This document shows positions 28,429 to 40,048 of a DNA stretch of 64,000 bases, in pieces (positions within the stretch are counted from its first letter, which is position 1; each line of letters starts with the position of its first letter). The stretch spans positions 682,001 to 746,000 of the forward strand of contig NZ_JAGGNW010000011.1 in assembly GCF_018614875.1 (NCBI RefSeq), read 5' to 3'. A program made the translations under genes and the position numbers. The DNA is from Variovorax paradoxus (GTDB taxonomy: Bacteria; Pseudomonadota; Gammaproteobacteria; Burkholderiales; Burkholderiaceae_C). The notes under the pieces were generated by a model. That model was not told where the DNA came from. It ran no database searches and was given only the letters and a program-made list of their open reading frames with translations.

Positions 28429-29142
28429 ATGCGCCGCGCCGACCGCCTGTTCCAGCTCGTGCAGATCATCCGTGGGCGCCGGCTCACCACGGCGGCCTTC
28501 CTGGCGCAGCGCCTCGAAGTGTCGGAGCGCACGGTCTACCGCGACGTTGCCGACCTGCAGCACCAGGGCGTGCCGATCGAGGGCGAAGCCGGCATGGGCT
28601 ATAGGCTGGGCGCGGGCTTCGAGCTGCCGCCGCTGATGTTCACGCAGGACGAGGCTTCAGCGCTCGTGGCCGCGGCCCGCCTGGCGCAGAGCTGGGTCGA
28701 TCCGGCGCTGGCGCGCGACATCGAAACGGGGCTCGGCAAGATCCTCTCGGTGCTGCCGCCGGCGGCACGCGTCTCGGCCGAGGCGCTGGCGCTTTACGCA
28801 CCTGCGATGGGGCTGGGCGATGCCTTGCGCGCGCGGCTGCAGACCCTGCGCGAAGCCGTGCAGGCGCGCCAGAAACTGCGCCTTCACTATCGCGACGTGT
28901 CGGGCGACGCCAGCGAACGCACCGTGCGTCCGCTCGGCTGCTTCTACTGGGGCAAGGTCTGGACGCTTTCGACCTGGTGCGAACTGCGCGATGACTTCCG
29001 GGGTTTTCGCCTCGACCGCATGGATGCGGTCGACTTGCTGCCCGAACGCTTTCGCGACGAGGCGGGCAAGACGCTGGCCGACATGCTGCGCCAGGTCAAG
29101 GCGCAGCATGCGGAAGCGAAGCTGCCGGAGCAGCAGAAATGA
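28429..29142 (+). CDS. YafY-type transcriptional regulator (HTH_11 + WYL)
   Basis: A 237-residue regulator with an N-terminal winged helix (MRRADRLFQLVQIIRGRR, LEVSERTVYRDVADLQHQGVPIEGEAGMGY, residues 1-55) and a WYL domain (about 130-215; RTVRPLGCFYWGKVWTLSTWCELRDDFRGFRLDRM). In place of the Trp-Tyr-Leu core the sequence has W-T-L and WCELR, the YafY variant. ATG 28429 is chosen because GCAGGAGC precedes it and the HTH begins at once; the frame is open further upstream. WYL regulators respond to nucleic acid or small ligands. Confidence 0.88.
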   Translation: MRRADRLFQLVQIIRGRRLTTAAFLAQRLEVSERTVYRDVADLQHQGVPIEGEAGMGYRLGAGFELPPLMFTQDEASALVAAARLAQSWVDPALARDIETGLGKILSVLPPAARVSAEALALYAPAMGLGDALRARLQTLREAVQARQKLRLHYRDVSGDASERTVRPLGCFYWGKVWTLSTWCELRDDFRGFRLDRMDAVDLLPERFRDEAGKTLADMLRQVKAQHAEAKLPEQQK

Positions 29143-29152
29143 AGACGCGGCC

Positions 29153-30562
29153 TCAGTAATCGTCGCTGCTGCCGTAACTCGCCATGTTCTCGAACTTGGT
29201 GAGCGGCTTCAGGAAGGTCAGCTTGACGGTGCCCGTGGGCCCGTTGCGGTGCTTGCTGATGATCACCTCGGCCACGCCGGGCTCCTTGCTGTTTTTGTCG
29301 TAGTAGTCGTCGCGGTAGATGAACATGATGATGTCCGCGTCCTGCTCGATGGCGCCGGATTCGCGCAGGTCGCTCATCATGGGGCGCTTGTCGGTGCGGC
29401 TTTCGACACCGCGGCTCAACTGCGACAGCGCGATCACCGGGCACTTGAGCTCCTTGGCAAGCATCTTCAGGCCGCGCGAGATTTCACCCACGGCGGTGGC
29501 GCGGTTCTCGTCGTTCATGCTGCTCGACACGCTCATGAGCTGGAGGTAGTCGACCACGATCAGGCCGAGCCTTCCGTACTGGCGCGCCAGGCGGCGCGCA
29601 TTGGCGCGCAGCTCGCTGGTGGTCAGCCCCGGCGTCTCGTCGATGTGCAGCGACACGTTGCGCAGCTTCTCGATGGCCTCGGTCAGGCGCGGCCACTCTT
29701 CGTCGCTGAGCTTGCCGGTGCGCAGGTGTCCCTGATCGATGCGCCCGATCGAGCCGACGATACGCACCGCCAGCTGCGAAGCACCCATTTCCATCGAGAA
29801 GACCGCCACCGGCAATCCTTCGTTGAGCGCCACGTGCTCGGCGATGTTGATGGCCAGCGAGGTCTTGCCCATGGAGGGACGCGCGGCCAGCACGATCATG
29901 TCGCCCGGCTGCAGGCCCGAGGTCATCTTGTCGAACTCGTAGAAGCCGGTGCGCACGCCGGTGATGTCGTTCGGGTTCTCGGCCATCTCGGTCACGCGGT
30001 CGAGCAGCTCGACGACCAGGGCATCCATGCTCTGGAAGCCCTGCTTCATCCGCGTGCCTTCTTCGCCGATGTTGAAGATCTTCTGTTCGGCCTCGTCCAG
30101 GATCTTGTCGACCGACTTGCCCTGGGTGTTGAAGGCGTTGGTCGCGATCTCGTCGCTCGCGGAGACCAGTTTTCGCAGGATCGAGCGCTCGCGCACGATC
30201 TCCGCATAGCGGCGGATGTTGCTCGCGCTCGGCACATACTGCGCGAGCGAGTTCAGGTACACCAGCCCGCCGATTTCCTCGGCCTTGCCAACGCCCTGCA
30301 GCTGCTCGTAGACGGTGATGACGTCGGCCGGCTTGCTCGCGTTGATCAGCCCTCCGATCGCGGCATAGATCAGCTTGTGTTCGTGGCGGTAGAAATCGCC
30401 ATCGACCAGCAGGTCGCCCATGCGGTCCCACGCGCCGTTGTCGAGCAGCAGCCCGCCGAGCACGCTCGACTCGGCCTCGATCGAGTGAGGCGGAATGCGA
30501 AGCTGGGCGACTTGACGATCGGCCGACGGATCATTGTCGGCATAGGAAAAAACGGCGGACAT
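29153..30562 (-). CDS. dnaB: Replicative DNA helicase DnaB
   Basis: A 469-residue hexameric helicase. The N-terminal domain carries RIPPHSIEAESSVLGGLLLDN (about residues 20-40). The RecA-like C-terminal domain has Walker A ARPSMGKTSLAINIA (near 215) and the H4-type MSDLRESGAIEQDADIIMFIYRD (about 395-417). It unwinds the replication fork. ATG 30562 follows AAGGGAAG and gives MSAVFSYADNDPSAD; the open frame reaches five codons further. It lies downstream of the S6 operon on the same strand with a terminator between them. Confidence 0.96.
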   Translation of the reverse strand: MSAVFSYADNDPSADRQVAQLRIPPHSIEAESSVLGGLLLDNGAWDRMGDLLVDGDFYRHEHKLIYAAIGGLINASKPADVITVYEQLQGVGKAEEIGGLVYLNSLAQYVPSASNIRRYAEIVRERSILRKLVSASDEIATNAFNTQGKSVDKILDEAEQKIFNIGEEGTRMKQGFQSMDALVVELLDRVTEMAENPNDITGVRTGFYEFDKMTSGLQPGDMIVLAARPSMGKTSLAINIAEHVALNEGLPVAVFSMEMGASQLAVRIVGSIGRIDQGHLRTGKLSDEEWPRLTEAIEKLRNVSLHIDETPGLTTSELRANARRLARQYGRLGLIVVDYLQLMSVSSSMNDENRATAVGEISRGLKMLAKELKCPVIALSQLSRGVESRTDKRPMMSDLRESGAIEQDADIIMFIYRDDYYDKNSKEPGVAEVIISKHRNGPTGTVKLTFLKPLTKFENMASYGSSDDY

Positions 30563-30680
30563 GGACTTCCCTTGCAACCCTGCATGCTAAGCCGCCCGCG
30601 GCGTTGCGCGTGTGGACAAGGTTGTGAATAAGCGGTGATCTTCCGGTGCAGCGGGCTGGAAAACCCGTGCGCAAAAAAAC

Positions 30681-30704
30681 AAAAGCCGCCCGAAGGCGGC
30701 TTTT
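30681..30704 (-). terminator. Intrinsic terminator of the rpsF-rplI operon
   Basis: A hairpin AAAAGCCGCC-CGAA-GGCGGCTTTT lies 29 bases past the rplI stop, read on the minus strand, and is followed by GTTTTTTTG. It works in either direction and separates the ribosomal operon from dnaB. Confidence 0.85.
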
Positions 30705-30732
30705 GCGGCAGCGCGCAAGGCGCTGTGGACGA

Positions 30733-31185
30733 TCAGGCGGTTTCGCCGTAGACCGTCACGGTGATGTCGACCACCACGTCGGTGTGCAGCGCAACGCTCA
30801 CGGTGCTGTCGCCAACAACCTTGATCGGGCCGTTGGGCAGGCGCACTTGCGACTTGGCAACCTTGTAGCCTTGCTTGCCGAGCTCTTCGGCGATGTCGCC
30901 GTTGGTGACCGAACCGAACAGACGGCCATCGACGCCAGCCTTTTGCGTCAGCTTGACGGTCGAACCGCTGAGCTTTTCGCCCTGGGCTTGCGACTCGGCC
31001 AGCTTGGCGGCCGCAGCCTTTTCGAGTTCGACGCGCTTGGCTTCGAACTCAGCCTTGTTGGCAGCAGTGGCACGGCGGGCGCGGCCCGTCGGGATCAGGA
31101 AGTTGCGTGCGTAGCCGTCCTTGACCTTGACGATATCGCCCAGGCCGCCGACGTTCAGAACCTTGTCCAGAAGAATGATTTGCAT
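30733..31185 (-). CDS. rplI: 50S ribosomal protein L9
   Basis: A 150-residue L9 with the two-domain layout joined by a long helix. The N-terminal domain is [32 protein letters not shown]; the linker helix is rich in Ala, Glu and Lys (about 40-75). The C-terminal domain ends [20 protein letters not shown]. It is last in the operon rpsF-priB-rpsR-rplI and starts 12 bases after rpsR. Confidence 0.97.
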   Translation of the reverse strand: MQIILLDKVLNVGGLGDIVKVKDGYARNFLIPTGRARRATAANKAEFEAKRVELEKAAAAKLAESQAQGEKLSGSTVKLTQKAGVDGRLFGSVTNGDIAEELGKQGYKVAKSQVRLPNGPIKVVGDSTVSVALHTDVVVDITVTVYGETA

Positions 31186-31197
31186 GGTGACGGCTCC

Positions 31198-31479
31198 TTA
31201 GACGCGGTGCTGGTCGCTGTACGGCACCATGGCCAGGAAGCGAGCGCGCTTGATCGCGGTGTTCAGCTGGCGTTGGTAGATCGCGCGCGTGCCGGTCAGG
31301 CGGGCGGGAATGATCTTGCCGTTTTCGCTGATGAAGTCACGCAGCGTGTCGATGTCCTTGTAGTCGATTTCCTCGACGCCAGCGACGGTGAAGCGGCAGA
31401 AGCGCTTGCGCTTGAACAGCAGCGACTGGGTGTTGCGCTTCGGGCGCTTGTCTTTGTTGAATTTCTTGAACGTGGCCAT
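31198..31479 (-). CDS. rpsR: 30S ribosomal protein S18
   Basis: A 93-residue S18. The conserved [37 protein letters not shown] (about residues 28-64) and [19 protein letters not shown] run matches the family. It binds S6 on the platform of the small subunit, and its gene sits with rpsF and priB as usual. The N-terminus is basic ([14 protein letters not shown]). It starts 21 bases after the priB stop. Confidence 0.97.
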   Translation of the reverse strand: MATFKKFNKDKRPKRNTQSLLFKRKRFCRFTVAGVEEIDYKDIDTLRDFISENGKIIPARLTGTRAIYQRQLNTAIKRARFLAMVPYSDQHRV

Positions 31480-31500
31480 TTGGGGACCTCTTGTCGAAAA

Positions 31501-31818
31501 TTAATCTTGCTGAAAATCCTGGATGTGCAGGACCGGATGCTTGCCGTTGCCCGGTGTCGCGAGAAAACCCTGAAAACGCCAGAGACTTCCCATCGACTGC
31601 TTTGCGAGCCGTTCGGCGATGGCGCCGAAGGCAACGGCCCTGAGGGCCGCTTTCACCTGCCTGGCTTTTCCTGCTTCCTGGAGCGTCGACTCGTGTTCGA
31701 GCTTCAGATCGATGGCGGGAAGGCCGGCGGGCGTGTATCGCAAGGCTCCGAGTTCGGCAACCGAGGCGGTCAGCAGAAGCTGATTGACTCCGGTTGCCGC
31801 AGCAGCGGCAGCGGTCAC
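31501..31818 (-). CDS. priB: Primosomal replication protein PriB
   Basis: A 105-residue OB-fold single-strand-binding protein. NQLLLTASVAELGALRYTPAGLPAIDLKLEHES (about residues 12-44) is the SSB-like strand set; GKHPVLHIQDFQQD is the C-terminus. PriB helps PriA restart stalled forks and load DnaB. Its position between rpsF and rpsR is diagnostic for betaproteobacteria. The priB ATG lies 4 bases after the rpsF stop (31823). Confidence 0.93.
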   Translation of the reverse strand: MTAAAAAATGVNQLLLTASVAELGALRYTPAGLPAIDLKLEHESTLQEAGKARQVKAALRAVAFGAIAERLAKQSMGSLWRFQGFLATPGNGKHPVLHIQDFQQD

Positions 31819-31822
31819 GCCA

Positions 31823-32197
31823 TCAGCTGTTGTTGGCGGCGTATTCGGCCTGCTGAGCCTTGCGGGCTTCTTCGCGCTCGACCGTCTTCATCATCGACGA
31901 AGGACCGGTGTCGGCCTTCTTCTTCTGAACAGTGAGGTGGCGCAGCACGGCGTCGTTGAACTTGAACGCGTGCTCGAGTTCGCCCATCACGGTTTGCTCG
32001 GCTTCGATGTTGACGCACAGGTAGTGCGCCTTGTTGAGCTTGTTGATCTGGTAGGCCAGCTGGCGGCGGCCCCAGTCTTCAACGCGGTGGACCTTGCCGC
32101 CGCCGGCCGTGATGAGGCCCTTGTAACGCTCCAGCATGGCCGGAACTTGTTCGCTCTGATCCGGGTGGATCAGCAAAATGATTTCGTAGTGACGCAT
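31823..32197 (-). CDS. rpsF: 30S ribosomal protein S6
   Basis: A 124-residue S6: [55 protein letters not shown] (about residues 36-62) and a charged C-terminal tail beyond residue 95. ATG 32197 is the standard start and has AAGGAGT just upstream; the frame is open further. It heads the S6 operon (rpsF-priB-rpsR-rplI) and binds S18 and 16S rRNA. Confidence 0.97.
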   Translation of the reverse strand: MRHYEIILLIHPDQSEQVPAMLERYKGLITAGGGKVHRVEDWGRRQLAYQINKLNKAHYLCVNIEAEQTVMGELEHAFKFNDAVLRHLTVQKKKADTGPSSMMKTVEREEARKAQQAEYAANNS

Positions 32198-32311
32198 GGC
32201 ACTCCTTGTGGATTCTTCCGTGGAAGAGAAAAAGCCACCTGCAGCGTCGGGCGCAGTGTGGCAAGGCAAAGCCGGCTATTGTAGCACTGCTCGCGCAGCG
32301 GGTGTCCAGCC

Positions 32312-32821
32312 TCAGTCGTTCAAGGCGCGATCCAGCGCAGCGGCCTTCTCCGCACCCACCGCGGCGCGTATCTTGGGCGCCAGCGCCACCAGGTCTTCGT
32401 AGCTGGCGGTGCCTTCGACCTGCAGGTTGAGCCGGAAGCCCATCAGCCCGAGCGCACCGGTCAACTGGGTCGCGATGGGATAGGCGTCCTTGTAGCGCTG
32501 CTGCTTGCTGCGCCCGGAAAGCGGCGCGGCTTCGGCCGGCTTGGCCGCCACAGGCGCCTTGCTTGCGACCGGAGGCGGCGGCGGCGATTCAGGCGCCTTT
32601 GGCGGCGCCACAACCGCCTTGCTCCCGGCCGCGGGCCCGAGCAGCCCCAGTTCGACCATCTGGTCGATTTCCTCTCGCGCAATGCCCGCTCCGGCGGCAA
32701 GCACTTCGTCGACCGAGCGCTTGCCGTCGAACAGGATGAACGCGGTGCGCTGGCGTGGCGAAAGCGGCACCGAGCGATCTTTGAGAACCTGCTGCCCGGC
32801 TTCTGTCTTGACAAGAATCAT
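32312..32821 (-). CDS. Uncharacterised protein with N-terminal winged-helix-like segment
   Basis: A 169-residue protein I cannot name. The first 65 residues ([44 protein letters not shown]) look like a short winged-helix or DnaD-like module of the kind seen at the ends of some response regulators. A Pro/Ala-rich linker (about 66-105) leads to a helical C-terminus ([39 protein letters not shown]). No membrane segment or signal peptide. It stands alone on the minus strand between the S6 operon and ppsA. ATG 32821 fits the family-like start MILVKTEAG. Confidence 0.65.
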   Translation of the reverse strand: MILVKTEAGQQVLKDRSVPLSPRQRTAFILFDGKRSVDEVLAAGAGIAREEIDQMVELGLLGPAAGSKAVVAPPKAPESPPPPPVASKAPVAAKPAEAAPLSGRSKQQRYKDAYPIATQLTGALGLMGFRLNLQVEGTASYEDLVALAPKIRAAVGAEKAAALDRALND

Positions 32822-32997
32822 GATGGTTTCTTTCGCGAAATACCGGCGAGTGCGGCGTCGAGCGGCTTCGCCATGCGATCCGCAAGCCATCGCGGCTCCT
32901 GTGAATGTCACGAGTCCGACACGAGTAACACATTCTGATTCAATCAGACGGCCGCAGCAGCGGGAATTTCCCGATGGGATTCCCGCAGCTGCCACCC

Positions 32998-33015
32998 GAC
33001 GGGGCATGCCCCGTC
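32998..33015 (-). terminator. Palindromic hairpin just after ppsA
   Basis: GACGGGGCATGCCCCGTC is an 18-bp perfect palindrome 11 bases past the ppsA stop codon. A second inverted repeat (GCGGGAAT with ATTCCCGC, about 32957-32985) follows. No T-run is present, so termination is only inferred; it may act as an mRNA stabiliser or Rho-related end. Confidence 0.45.
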
Positions 33016-33026
33016 GCTGTCCGCCG

Positions 33027-35420
<2,394 letters not shown>

Positions 35421-35606
35421 GGGAAAGCTCCAGAAGTTGAAACCGGTGCTGCATGCAGACGGCGCGGCACGATCGTTGTCGTTGCTTTGGGTGCGGGCGC
35501 GGTGTGCATGGAAAGAATTGCGGGGTTGGGAAAGCGGATTCCCGATAATGGCCTGGATTGTAGGCGTGGCGAGATTGCACGCGCCGCAGGACAAGGCCGC
35601 AAGACC

Positions 35607-36428
35607 ATGACTACACGCACTGTTTTCTTCATTTCAGACGGCACGGGCATCACCGCCGAGACATTTGGCAACGCCGTGCTGGCCCAATTCGAGATGAAAC
35701 CGCGCCATGTACGGCTGCCATTTACCGACACGGTCGACAAGGCACACCAGGCGGTACGGCAGATCAACCACACGGCCGAGCTCGAAGGCTTGCGTCCCAT
35801 CGTCTTCACGACGCTGGCAAACATGGAGGTGCTCGAAGTCATCGAGACCGGCTCCAAAGGCATGCTGCTCGACATGTTCGGCACCTTCGTGCGGCCGCTC
35901 GAGATCGAGCTGGCCGTGAAGTCGAACCACCGCATCGGGCGCTTCAGCGACGTCAGCAAGAGCAAGGAATACGACGCCCGCATTGCGGCCATCGACTTCA
36001 GCCTGGCCCACGACGACGGCCAGAGCAACCGGGACCTCGAGGGCGCCGACGTGATCCTGGTGGGCGTGAGCCGCAGCGGCAAGACGCCCACGTCGCTCTA
36101 CCTGGCAATGCAGCACGGCCTCAAGGCGGCCAACTACCCGTTGATTCCCGAGGATTTCGATCGTCGCCAGCTGCCGCCGGCCCTGATGCCGCATCGCAAG
36201 AAGATTTTCGGCTTGACGATCCAGCCTGAGCGCCTGAGTGAAATCCGCAACGAGCGGCGGCCCGATTCACGCTATGCGAGCCTGGAGAACTGCCGCCACG
36301 AAGTGAGCGAGGCCGAGGCGATGATGCGGCGCGCCGGCATCCGCTGGCTCTCGACCACCACCAAGTCGATCGAGGAAATCGCGACGACGATCCTGCAGGA
36401 GCTGCGGCCGGAGCGGCTGAACTACTGA
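35607..36428 (+). CDS. ppsR: PEP synthetase regulatory protein (PSRP, DUF299)
   Basis: A 273-residue bifunctional ADP-dependent kinase and phosphorylase that switches PpsA off and on. Landmarks: [22 protein letters not shown] (about residues 6-27), the P-loop [16 protein letters not shown] (about 150-165) and [14 protein letters not shown] followed by [20 protein letters not shown] 35607 begins [14 protein letters not shown]. It is divergent from ppsA with 186 bases between the two starts, so the enzyme and its regulator share a control region. Confidence 0.96.
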   Translation: MTTRTVFFISDGTGITAETFGNAVLAQFEMKPRHVRLPFTDTVDKAHQAVRQINHTAELEGLRPIVFTTLANMEVLEVIETGSKGMLLDMFGTFVRPLEIELAVKSNHRIGRFSDVSKSKEYDARIAAIDFSLAHDDGQSNRDLEGADVILVGVSRSGKTPTSLYLAMQHGLKAANYPLIPEDFDRRQLPPALMPHRKKIFGLTIQPERLSEIRNERRPDSRYASLENCRHEVSEAEAMMRRAGIRWLSTTTKSIEEIATTILQELRPERLNY

Positions 36429-36441
36429 ATCTCCAAAGAAA

Positions 36442-36469
36442 GAGGCCATCGATTTTTCGATGGCCTCTT
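36442..36469. terminator. Bidirectional intrinsic terminator between ppsR and ahpF
   Basis: GAGGCCATCGA-TTTT-TCGATGGCCTC forms an 11-bp stem with A-rich and T-containing flanks (AAAGAAA before, TTC after). It lies between the convergent ppsR and ahpF genes and can end both transcripts. Confidence 0.8.
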
Positions 36470-36487
36470 CATGCATCCGATAACCGG

Positions 36488-38077
36488 TCAGACAGCAGCT
36501 GCCGCCTGCTCGGCGGGCGCCGAAGTGCGGATCAGGTGGTCGAACGCACCCAGCGCCGCCTTCGCGCCGTCACCGGCCGCGATGATGATCTGCTTGAACG
36601 GCACCGTCGTCGCGTCGCCCGCCGCGAACACGCCGGGCACCGAGGTCTGGCCGCGCGCGTCCACGACGATTTCGCCATGCTTCGTCAGTTCGACCACGCC
36701 CTTGAGCCAGTCGGTGTTGGGCACCAGGCCGATCTGGATGAACACGCCCTCGAGTTCGACCTTCTTCAGCTCGCCCGTTGTGCGGTCCTTGTAGACCAGG
36801 CCGTTGACCTTCTGGTCGCCGGTGATCTCGGTGGTCTGCGCGTTGGTGAAGATGTCGACGTTCTTCAGGCTCTTGAGCTTGCGCTGCAGCACGGCGTCGG
36901 CGCGCAGGGCCGTATCGAACTCGATCAGCGTGACGTGGCCCACGATGCCGGCCAGGTCGATCGCCGCTTCGACGCCCGAGTTGCCGCCGCCGATCACCGC
37001 CACGCGCTTGCCCTTGAACAGCGGGCCGTCGCAGTGCGGGCAGTAGGCCACGCCCTTGTTCTTGAACTCGTGCTCGCCGGGCACGTTGATGTTGCGCCAG
37101 CGCGCACCGGTCGAGATGATGATCGATCTGCTCTTGAGCGAAGCGCCGCTTTCGAGCTGCACCTCGATCAGGTCCTTGCCCGGCCCTGCATCTGGAATGA
37201 GCGCCTTGGCGCGCTGCAGGTTCATGATGTCGACGTCGTAGTCGCGCACGTGCTCTTCGAGTGCATGGGCGAACTTCGGTCCTTCGGTTTCCTTGATCGA
37301 GATGAAGTTCTCGATGCCCAGCGTGTCGAGCACCTGGCCGCCGAAGCGCTCCGAGGCCACGCCGGTGCGGATGCCCTTGCGCGCCGCATACACGGCCGCC
37401 GCCGCACCGGCCGGGCCGCCGCCGACGATCAGCACGTCGAACGGGTCCTTGGCGGCGATCTTCTTCGCCTCGCGCTCGACGCCGCTGGTGTCGATCTTCG
37501 CAAGGATTTCTTCCAGGCTCATGCGGCCCTGGCCGAACTCGGTGCCGTTCAGGAACACGGTGGGCACGGCCATCACCTGGCGCTCCTTCACTTCGTCCTG
37601 GAAGGTGCCGCCTTCGATCATCGTGGTGCGGATGCGCGGGTTCTGGACGGCCATCAGGTTCAGCGCCTGAACCACGTCGGGGCAGTTGTGGCAGGTGAGC
37701 GAAACATAGATCTCGAACTCGAAATCGCCGTCGAGCGCCTTGATCTGGTCGAGCACCGCCTGCTCGACCTTCGGGGGATAGCCGCCGATCTGCAGCAGCG
37801 CAAGGATCAGCGAGGTGAATTCATGGCCCATCGGCAGGCCGGCGAAGCGCGGGCCGTGGTTCTCGCTCGGGCGATTGACCGAGAAAGAGGGCTTGCGATG
37901 GTTGTCGTCGCGGCTTTCGGTCAGCTTGACCAGTGGCGACGCTTCTGCGACGTCCTTCAGCAGCGACAGCATTTCGCCCGAGGCCTTGCTGTCGTCGAGC
38001 GAGGCGACGATCTCGATCGGCTGCGTGGCGCGTTCGAGGTAACTCTTCAATTGGGCTTTGGTGCTGGCGTCGAGCAT
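36488..38077 (-). CDS. ahpF: Alkyl hydroperoxide reductase subunit F
   Basis: A 529-residue flavoprotein disulfide reductase. N-terminal double thioredoxin-fold domain with [17 protein letters not shown] (CxxC, near residue 130) passes electrons to AhpC. The FAD domain starts [21 protein letters not shown] (about 215), the NADH domain has [18 protein letters not shown], and the redox-active CxxC is in [13 protein letters not shown] (about 345). It is downstream of ahpC on the same strand with a terminator-like hairpin between, so it is probably expressed by read-through. Confidence 0.96.
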   Translation of the reverse strand: MLDASTKAQLKSYLERATQPIEIVASLDDSKASGEMLSLLKDVAEASPLVKLTESRDDNHRKPSFSVNRPSENHGPRFAGLPMGHEFTSLILALLQIGGYPPKVEQAVLDQIKALDGDFEFEIYVSLTCHNCPDVVQALNLMAVQNPRIRTTMIEGGTFQDEVKERQVMAVPTVFLNGTEFGQGRMSLEEILAKIDTSGVEREAKKIAAKDPFDVLIVGGGPAGAAAAVYAARKGIRTGVASERFGGQVLDTLGIENFISIKETEGPKFAHALEEHVRDYDVDIMNLQRAKALIPDAGPGKDLIEVQLESGASLKSRSIIISTGARWRNINVPGEHEFKNKGVAYCPHCDGPLFKGKRVAVIGGGNSGVEAAIDLAGIVGHVTLIEFDTALRADAVLQRKLKSLKNVDIFTNAQTTEITGDQKVNGLVYKDRTTGELKKVELEGVFIQIGLVPNTDWLKGVVELTKHGEIVVDARGQTSVPGVFAAGDATTVPFKQIIIAAGDGAKAALGAFDHLIRTSAPAEQAAAAV

Positions 38078-38119
38078 GACGGACTCTCTTTCGATAACTG
38101 GAAACTATCAACAGGGGAC

Positions 38120-38154
38120 AAAAAAGCCCGGGGCCTCGTGAGCGCCCGGGCTTT
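38120..38154 (-). terminator. Attenuating hairpin between ahpC and ahpF
   Basis: On the minus strand, AGCCCGGG and CCCGGGCT pair around a 12-base loop and are followed by TTTTTTGT. It lies 14 bases after the ahpC stop and before ahpF, so it should give much more ahpC than ahpF mRNA, as is known in E. coli. Confidence 0.78.
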
Positions 38155-38167
38155 CGCGCGGGGCGCC

Positions 38168-38740
38168 TTAGATCTTGCCGACGAGGTCGAACGAGGGCTT
38201 CAGCGTTTCGGCGCCTTCGGTCCACTTGGCGGGGCAGACTTCACCGGGGTGGGCGGCCACGTACTGGGCAGCCTTCACGCGGCGCAGCAGTTCGGCGGCG
38301 TCGCGGCCGATGCCGTTGTCGTGCACTTCGATGGTCTTGATCTTGCCTTCGGGATCGATCACGAAGGTGCCGCGGTAGGCCAGGCCGGCGTCTTCGCCTT
38401 CTTCGATCAGCACCTGGAAGGCGCGGGCCAGTTGCTGGCTCGGGTCGCCGATCAGCGGGTACTTGACCTTGCCGATGGTGTCGGAGGTGTCATGCCATGC
38501 CTTGTGCGTGAAGTGGGTGTCGGTCGATACGCCGTACACCTCGACGCCGAGCTTCTGGAATTCAGCGTAGTGGTCGGCGAGGTCGCCCAGTTCGGTGGGG
38601 CACACGAACGTGAAGTCAGCCGGGTAGAACACCACGACCGACCATTTGCCCTTGAAGTTGTCGTTGCTGACCGGCACGAACTTGCCGTTGTGATACGCGG
38701 TGGCCTTGAAGGGAATGATTTCGGTGTTGATCAGGGACAT
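38168..38740 (-). CDS. ahpC: Alkyl hydroperoxide reductase subunit C (peroxiredoxin)
   Basis: A 190-residue typical 2-Cys peroxiredoxin. Peroxidatic cysteine in [18 protein letters not shown] (about residue 48), resolving cysteine in [15 protein letters not shown] (about 169). [12 protein letters not shown] and [18 protein letters not shown] are AhpC landmarks. Its promoter carries an OxyR-type operator at 38809-38845 that overlaps the -35 element. It is first in the ahpCF unit and lies back to back with bfr. Confidence 0.97.
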   Translation of the reverse strand: MSLINTEIIPFKATAYHNGKFVPVSNDNFKGKWSVVVFYPADFTFVCPTELGDLADHYAEFQKLGVEVYGVSTDTHFTHKAWHDTSDTIGKVKYPLIGDPSQQLARAFQVLIEEGEDAGLAYRGTFVIDPEGKIKTIEVHDNGIGRDAAELLRRVKAAQYVAAHPGEVCPAKWTEGAETLKPSFDLVGKI

Positions 38741-38781
38741 TGCTGTTTCCTTGGTGGTGGCTAATGAAAGAACGAGACATG

Positions 38782-38810
38782 AGTATAACTACCAATCGCT
38801 TGTCTTCAAT
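38782..38810 (-). promoter_or_regulatory. ahpC promoter
   Basis: Read on the minus strand, TTGAAG (38810-38805) is followed after 16 bases by TATACT (38787-38782), a good -10 element. The start codon is 42 bases below the -10. The -35 touches the OxyR operator at 38809-38845, the arrangement by which OxyR recruits polymerase. Confidence 0.65.
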
Positions 38811-38845
38811 AGCTATCATCTATCAAAAGTATTGGGGCTTGCTAT
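38809..38845 (-). promoter_or_regulatory. OxyR operator upstream of ahpC and bfr
   Basis: Four tetramers at seven-base spacing match the OxyR consensus ATAG-N7-CTAT-N7-ATAG-N7-CTAT: ATAG (38809-38812), CTAT (38820-38823), ATTG (38831-38834) and CTAT (38842-38845). Only one of 16 bases differs. The site lies just upstream of the ahpC -35 element and 136 bases before the divergent bfr start, so both genes might respond to peroxide. Confidence 0.75.
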
Positions 38846-38981
38846 GTTTACGATGGCGTCGCTGCCGCCGAATACGAACGTGTATCACGATCAAACGCAT
38901 GCAGACCAATGCAGCATGGGATTGCTTGCAAGTGTTCGCCCGCGCCTCTCACAATCGGTGCTTTCAGAATAAGGAAAAAAC

Positions 38982-39458
38982 ATGAAGGGCGACCCCAAGG
39001 TCATCGAACATCTGCAGGCGCAGCTCAAGAACGAGCTCACCGCAATCAATCAGTATTTCCTCCACTACCGCATGCTCAAGCATTGGGGCCTGGACAAGCT
39101 GGCCAAGAAGGAATACGAGGAATCGATCGGCGAAATGAAGCACGCCGACAAGCTGATGGACCGCATCTTCATGCTCGACGGCCTGCCGAACCTGCAGGAC
39201 CTGGGCAAGCTGAACATCGGCGAGGACGTGCCCGAGCTGCTGGGCTGCGACCTGGGCGCCGAAATGGGCGCGCAAGCCACCATCAAGGACGGCATCGCAT
39301 ACTGCGAGACGGTGCGCGACTATGTTTCGCGCGACCTGCTGCAGGAAATCCTGGACGACACGGAAGAGCACATCGACTTCCTCGAAACGCAGATCGATTT
39401 GATCGACAAGGTCGGCGTGCAGAACTATCTGCAATCGCAGATGGGTGAAATCAGCTGA
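38982..39458 (+). CDS. bfr: Bacterioferritin
   Basis: A 158-residue 24-mer iron-storage protein that binds heme. [36 protein letters not shown] gives the first ferroxidase glutamate (Glu18) and the heme-ligand Met near residue 52 ([17 protein letters not shown] holds Met52). The second half has [41 protein letters not shown] precedes ATG 38982. It is divergent from ahpC and may share its OxyR site. Confidence 0.96.
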   Translation: MKGDPKVIEHLQAQLKNELTAINQYFLHYRMLKHWGLDKLAKKEYEESIGEMKHADKLMDRIFMLDGLPNLQDLGKLNIGEDVPELLGCDLGAEMGAQATIKDGIAYCETVRDYVSRDLLQEILDDTEEHIDFLETQIDLIDKVGVQNYLQSQMGEIS

Positions 39459-39482
39459 TTCGACAAGGCCGGGGCGACGTTT

Positions 39483-40037
39483 TCAGTCGACGTCGCCCGG
39501 CTCCTGCGGGCGCTTGCGCCCGCTGAGCATGGCGGCAGGCAGGTTTTCCCTGTGCCGCCAACTCGTGAAAGCGACACCGGCCAGATGCAGGGCGATCAGC
39601 GCCACCAGCGTCCAGGCCAAGGTGCGGTGGAGCCATTCCACCCACGCCAATCCCCAGAACATGTCGAGCGAATACATCCAGCCCGTGACGCTCACAGCCG
39701 TCACCGTGGCAAGCAAGGCAACGACCATCCAGCCACCCAGCGGGTTGTGGCCCAGGTAGCGCTTTTCGCGCCGGGCAAGCACCTCGGCTGCGTAGTGCCG
39801 CACCTGCGCGGGAGATCGGACGAACTGCCGGAATCTCGCGTAGCGCCCGCCCAACCAGCCGCCCACGCAGCGGCCGGCAATCAAGGCCAGCGCCGCATAG
39901 CCTGCCAGTTCGTGCTGCCGCAACAGCGCCTCGCCGCTGAACCATGCCACGGCAATGGCCGCGACCAGCGCCCAATGCGTTGCGCGCAGCCAAAGCGCCC
40001 AGACCTGCGCCGGCGCACGCTCCGGAGCCGCACGCAC
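39483..40037 (-). CDS. Cytochrome b561 family membrane protein
   Basis: A 184-residue four-helix di-heme-type protein. Histidines suited to bind heme are in LWLRATHWALVA (first helix), LRQHELAGYAAL, WLHRTLAWTLVALIALHLAGVA (two in the last part). It may move electrons between quinol and a periplasmic partner, perhaps the PepSY protein just upstream. No ATG precedes the first helix; GTG 40037, 12 bases after the PepSY stop with GAGAAG before it, is the best start. Start uncertain. Confidence 0.78.
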   Translation of the reverse strand: MRAAPERAPAQVWALWLRATHWALVAAIAVAWFSGEALLRQHELAGYAALALIAGRCVGGWLGGRYARFRQFVRSPAQVRHYAAEVLARREKRYLGHNPLGGWMVVALLATVTAVSVTGWMYSLDMFWGLAWVEWLHRTLAWTLVALIALHLAGVAFTSWRHRENLPAAMLSGRKRPQEPGDVD

Positions 40038-40048
40038 CGCGCGGCTTC

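Noticed and set aside
38700..38972. A possible small gene in the ahpC-bfr gap
   Set aside because: It covers the promoter and OxyR site, has no ribosome-binding site and no recognisable sequence.
39469..39500. GC-rich hairpin between bfr and the cytochrome b561 gene
   Set aside because: The stem CCGGGGCGACG/CGTCGCCCGG is real but runs into the end of the b561 coding region and lacks a strong T-run, so I did not call it a terminator.
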